A stretch of 64,000 nucleotides of DNA from Flammulina velutipes. Its lineage: Eukaryota; Basidiomycota; Agaricomycetes; Agaricales; Physalacriaceae. Location: positions 2,542,001 through 2,606,000 of the forward strand of contig CM022375.1 of NCBI GenBank assembly GCA_011800155.1, written 5' to 3'. A model generated the notes under the pieces. That model did not search any database. It was not told the DNA's origin and worked only from the letters and a program-made list of their open reading frames with translations. This document shows positions 62,200 to 64,000 of this stretch, in pieces; positions within the stretch are counted from its first letter, which is position 1; each line of letters begins with the position of its first letter. Position numbers and translations under genes: made by a program.

Positions 62200-64000
62200 A
62201 TAAACAGCAGAATTTGGATGACATCGAGCGAGTCGGCGCAAAGTTGTAGGCTGTCTGTGATGGACCAACTATCGCTACATTTTGTACCTCCTTTCTTAGT
62301 TCGACACCTCTGTGTTTTTGGTCTGTTCTGGTAGATTTCTTACCTTAATTACATGCTTTCAAATTTGCTCTCCTTCTCAAATCATTGTCGGCGAGAAAAT
62401 GACAATGCAGGCTACAGCGGCCACGTATCATCTTCAAGCATGGCGTATCCTCAGTCCTGGGACATAACTTGAAAGGAAATTGATTGGTCGATCATTTGTG
62501 ATTTCAAGATTGCCACGTTTGGAAGAAGTGGCGCGCGAAAATCAGAACGAGAAGTAATAGAACTTCGTCGACTCGTGAAATGCAATGTCTGCACCTACGA
62601 CTGGGGTCATTCCTGATAAGTCTGGATTAGGTAGGACCTCCTTTTTGCAGTGATCAATGTCGCTGGCGCATCTCCATTTTCCGTTATGGTGGTGGTGGTG
62701 GGCTCCGCGCAAACCACATCTCTCAGTGCCTGGATTTTTGATTTTCTCAACTGCCCAAGCAAAGACGTCCCATGTATCAAATAGTTGTCCAAACCCATAC
62801 AGCTTCTGGTCCATAGCTACCTCCTCCAACGTGAGATCCAGTGCTCTCTACAATGACTTCTGGTATGTCCAGAAAATCTTTCCCCCCGCTCCCCCTTCAA
62901 AGAACTTCTCCATCATCAGAGGGAAAATCTGCGCCACTTGCTCACGAGCATATTCGTCTTCCTGTCCCACTTCAACCCCCGCCGTGCTGTTGATATCGAC
63001 GTTCACGTCAAATCTCCGTAAATCCAAAGACACCAGCGCCCTATCCAATTCCGCATTTTTGTCCGATATTATCCGATCCGGGCCACCAAGGCGAATGCGC
63101 ATCGTGACGCGCTTCAGCGTAGCACAGGAACTTTTAAGGTTGTCGTAGAGAATATCGGGGCGCATGTAATGTTTTACTTCCCTTACATCGACAAAGAACT
63201 TGTAATGCTGGACGCCGGCGGGAAGGGTGAGTCGAAAAGGTGCAAATGAGCAATCTGGAACAGTTGCAGTCAGATACTGAAGCCTGCAATTGGATGAAGA
63301 ATCATCGCACGGCTGACCTTCGAATCCATCTACATCTGTGCGCAGTTCAAACTCGATTAACGACGAGCTGTACTTCTTGAGCAGCGCACCAACGCGCACA
63401 TCCAGAAAAGAGTCCGTGCTATCCGATAAACTGATATGCCGAAGATCCCGGAATGGAGATTTGGGGCTACAGACGAAATCGAAAAACCAGAGATGCTCGG
63501 CGCGGGTAATATCGAGGGATAGATGGGATATGTTCGGGAGGGGGTCCGAGTCGGGAAATTTGTATGCCTCCCACTGCGGCAATGGAACACATTCCTCGAG
63601 AATGCAGTGTTCGTGGTTCGAACATGGATCCCAGTCGCAATCTTCATACTCAGTGGGCCATATGCCCTCAGCAGCATAGTAGAAATCGACAAGACAAAAG
63701 TCAGACAGGGTAAGGGAGGTGAGGCGAGGGATTGAATGGAGAAGGTCCATCAGCGTGGAGAATTCCAGATCGCCGTATGGCAAGGTGAGTTTTGCGAGGT
63801 TGGTATGGGTGGCTAGCGTTCTCAGTTCGTCGTTATACCGCGGTACGTAGTAAGTCAGGTCTTCCACATTGATTGCATCGAGGATGACCATCGTGGCTCC
63901 GGAATCATCAGCATTCACAGTGAGTTTGCGGATTAGCGTAAAAGGGTGTGTGGTGTTGTCTTTGAGGGCGAGAAGACGCGGCAATCCGGTCCTGGAGACG
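62200..64000. repeat. right arm of ~1.8 kb near-perfect inverted repeat
   Basis: Reverse complement of 35456-37257, running past the window edge. The arm includes 650 bp of 3' flank and most of the family 3 F-box gene. Confidence 0.85.
62848..64000 (-). CDS. F-box-like family 3 protein, second copy (5' end outside window)
   Basis: The last 384 residues of a protein almost identical to the product of the gene at 35310; the frame is open to the window edge (VSRTGLPRLLALK), so the F-box start is outside. Only two residue differences were noticed: LAKLTL for LTKLTL, and RALVSLDL for RALASLDL. All leucine-rich blocks and the ending MMEKFFEGGAGGKIFWTYQK are kept, so both copies are probably functional or duplicated very recently. 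Whether the transposon-like element found upstream of the first copy also precedes this one cannot be seen. Probable SCF substrate receptor by family. Confidence 0.8.
   Translation of the reverse strand, partial: VSRTGLPRLLALKDNTTHPFTLIRKLTVNADDSGATMVILDAINVEDLTYYVPRYNDELRTLATHTNLAKLTLPYGDLEFSTLMDLLHSIPRLTSLTLSDFCLVDFYYAAEGIWPTEYEDCDWDPCSNHEHCILEECVPLPQWEAYKFPDSDPLPNISHLSLDITRAEHLWFFDFVCSPKSPFRDLRHISLSDSTDSFLDVRVGALLKKYSSSLIEFELRTDVDGFEGQPCDDSSSNCRLQYLTATVPDCSFAPFRLTLPAGVQHYKFFVDVREVKHYMRPDILYDNLKSSCATLKRVTMRIRLGGPDRIISDKNAELDRALVSLDLRRFDVNVDINSTAGVEVGQEDEYAREQVAQIFPLMMEKFFEGGAGGKIFWTYQKSL

Noticed and set aside
1..64000. CRISPR arrays, bacterial operons, rRNA or tRNA genes
   Set aside because: No regularly spaced short repeats and no recognisable rRNA or tRNA structure; gene style is eukaryotic with spliceosomal introns.

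Overview
The window looks like basidiomycete (probably Agaricomycete) nuclear DNA. Genes are intron-poor or carry introns of about 45-60 nt with GT...AG ends and CTNAC-type branch sites. The protein families seen (fungal F-box-like proteins, DUF6535 membrane proteins, a secreted six-hairpin glycosidase-like protein) fit that group. The assignment is inferred from gene style and family knowledge; no rRNA or tRNA was seen.

Layout. The first 7.3 kb is the only ordinary part: the C-terminal end of an F-box-like gene, a small bZIP gene, a BTB-like remnant, two small divergently transcribed intron-bearing genes (the minus-strand one rebuilt from five exons), and a secreted glycosidase-like gene. 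From about 8 kb to the end the window is a lineage-specific array of a few repeated gene families. (1) A ~495-residue single-exon F-box-like family: intact members start at 8312, 10202, 15279, 24259 and, on the minus strand, 45041, 50974 and 54846; a 3'-truncated copy starts at 31304; there are a frameshifted copy at 40212 and a minus-strand fragment near 33.2-33.9 kb. (2) DUF6535 multi-pass membrane proteins with three exons: intact at 12598 (+), 19480 (+), 28837 (-) and 49221 (-), plus a pseudogene at 60447 (-). (3) A second F-box-like type, intact at 42113 with two 5' fragments. (4) A third F-box-like type at 35310, repeated almost perfectly in inverted orientation at the right edge.

The intergenic DNA is not unstructured. 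Most 495-aa F-box genes share a ~100-145 bp upstream module about 110-270 bp before the ATG. Upstream of five of them, in the same orientation, lies a 1-2 kb decayed sequence family ('element X' here) with recurring exon-like blocks, splice-site-like borders and conserved peptide fragments; I could not identify it. A short head block of element X also lies upstream of four DUF6535 genes. Two terminal-inverted-repeat elements are visible (34.3-35.2 kb and 41.68-42.03 kb).

The genes do not form a pathway. The F-box-like proteins would be expected to act as substrate receptors of SCF ubiquitin ligases, with the leucine-rich C-terminal part recognising targets; DUF6535 proteins are membrane proteins of unknown role. 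The region reads as a birth-and-death gene array built by segmental duplication, inversion, truncation and transposon insertion. No coordinates, identities or family assignments here come from a computed search; all are from reading the sequence.
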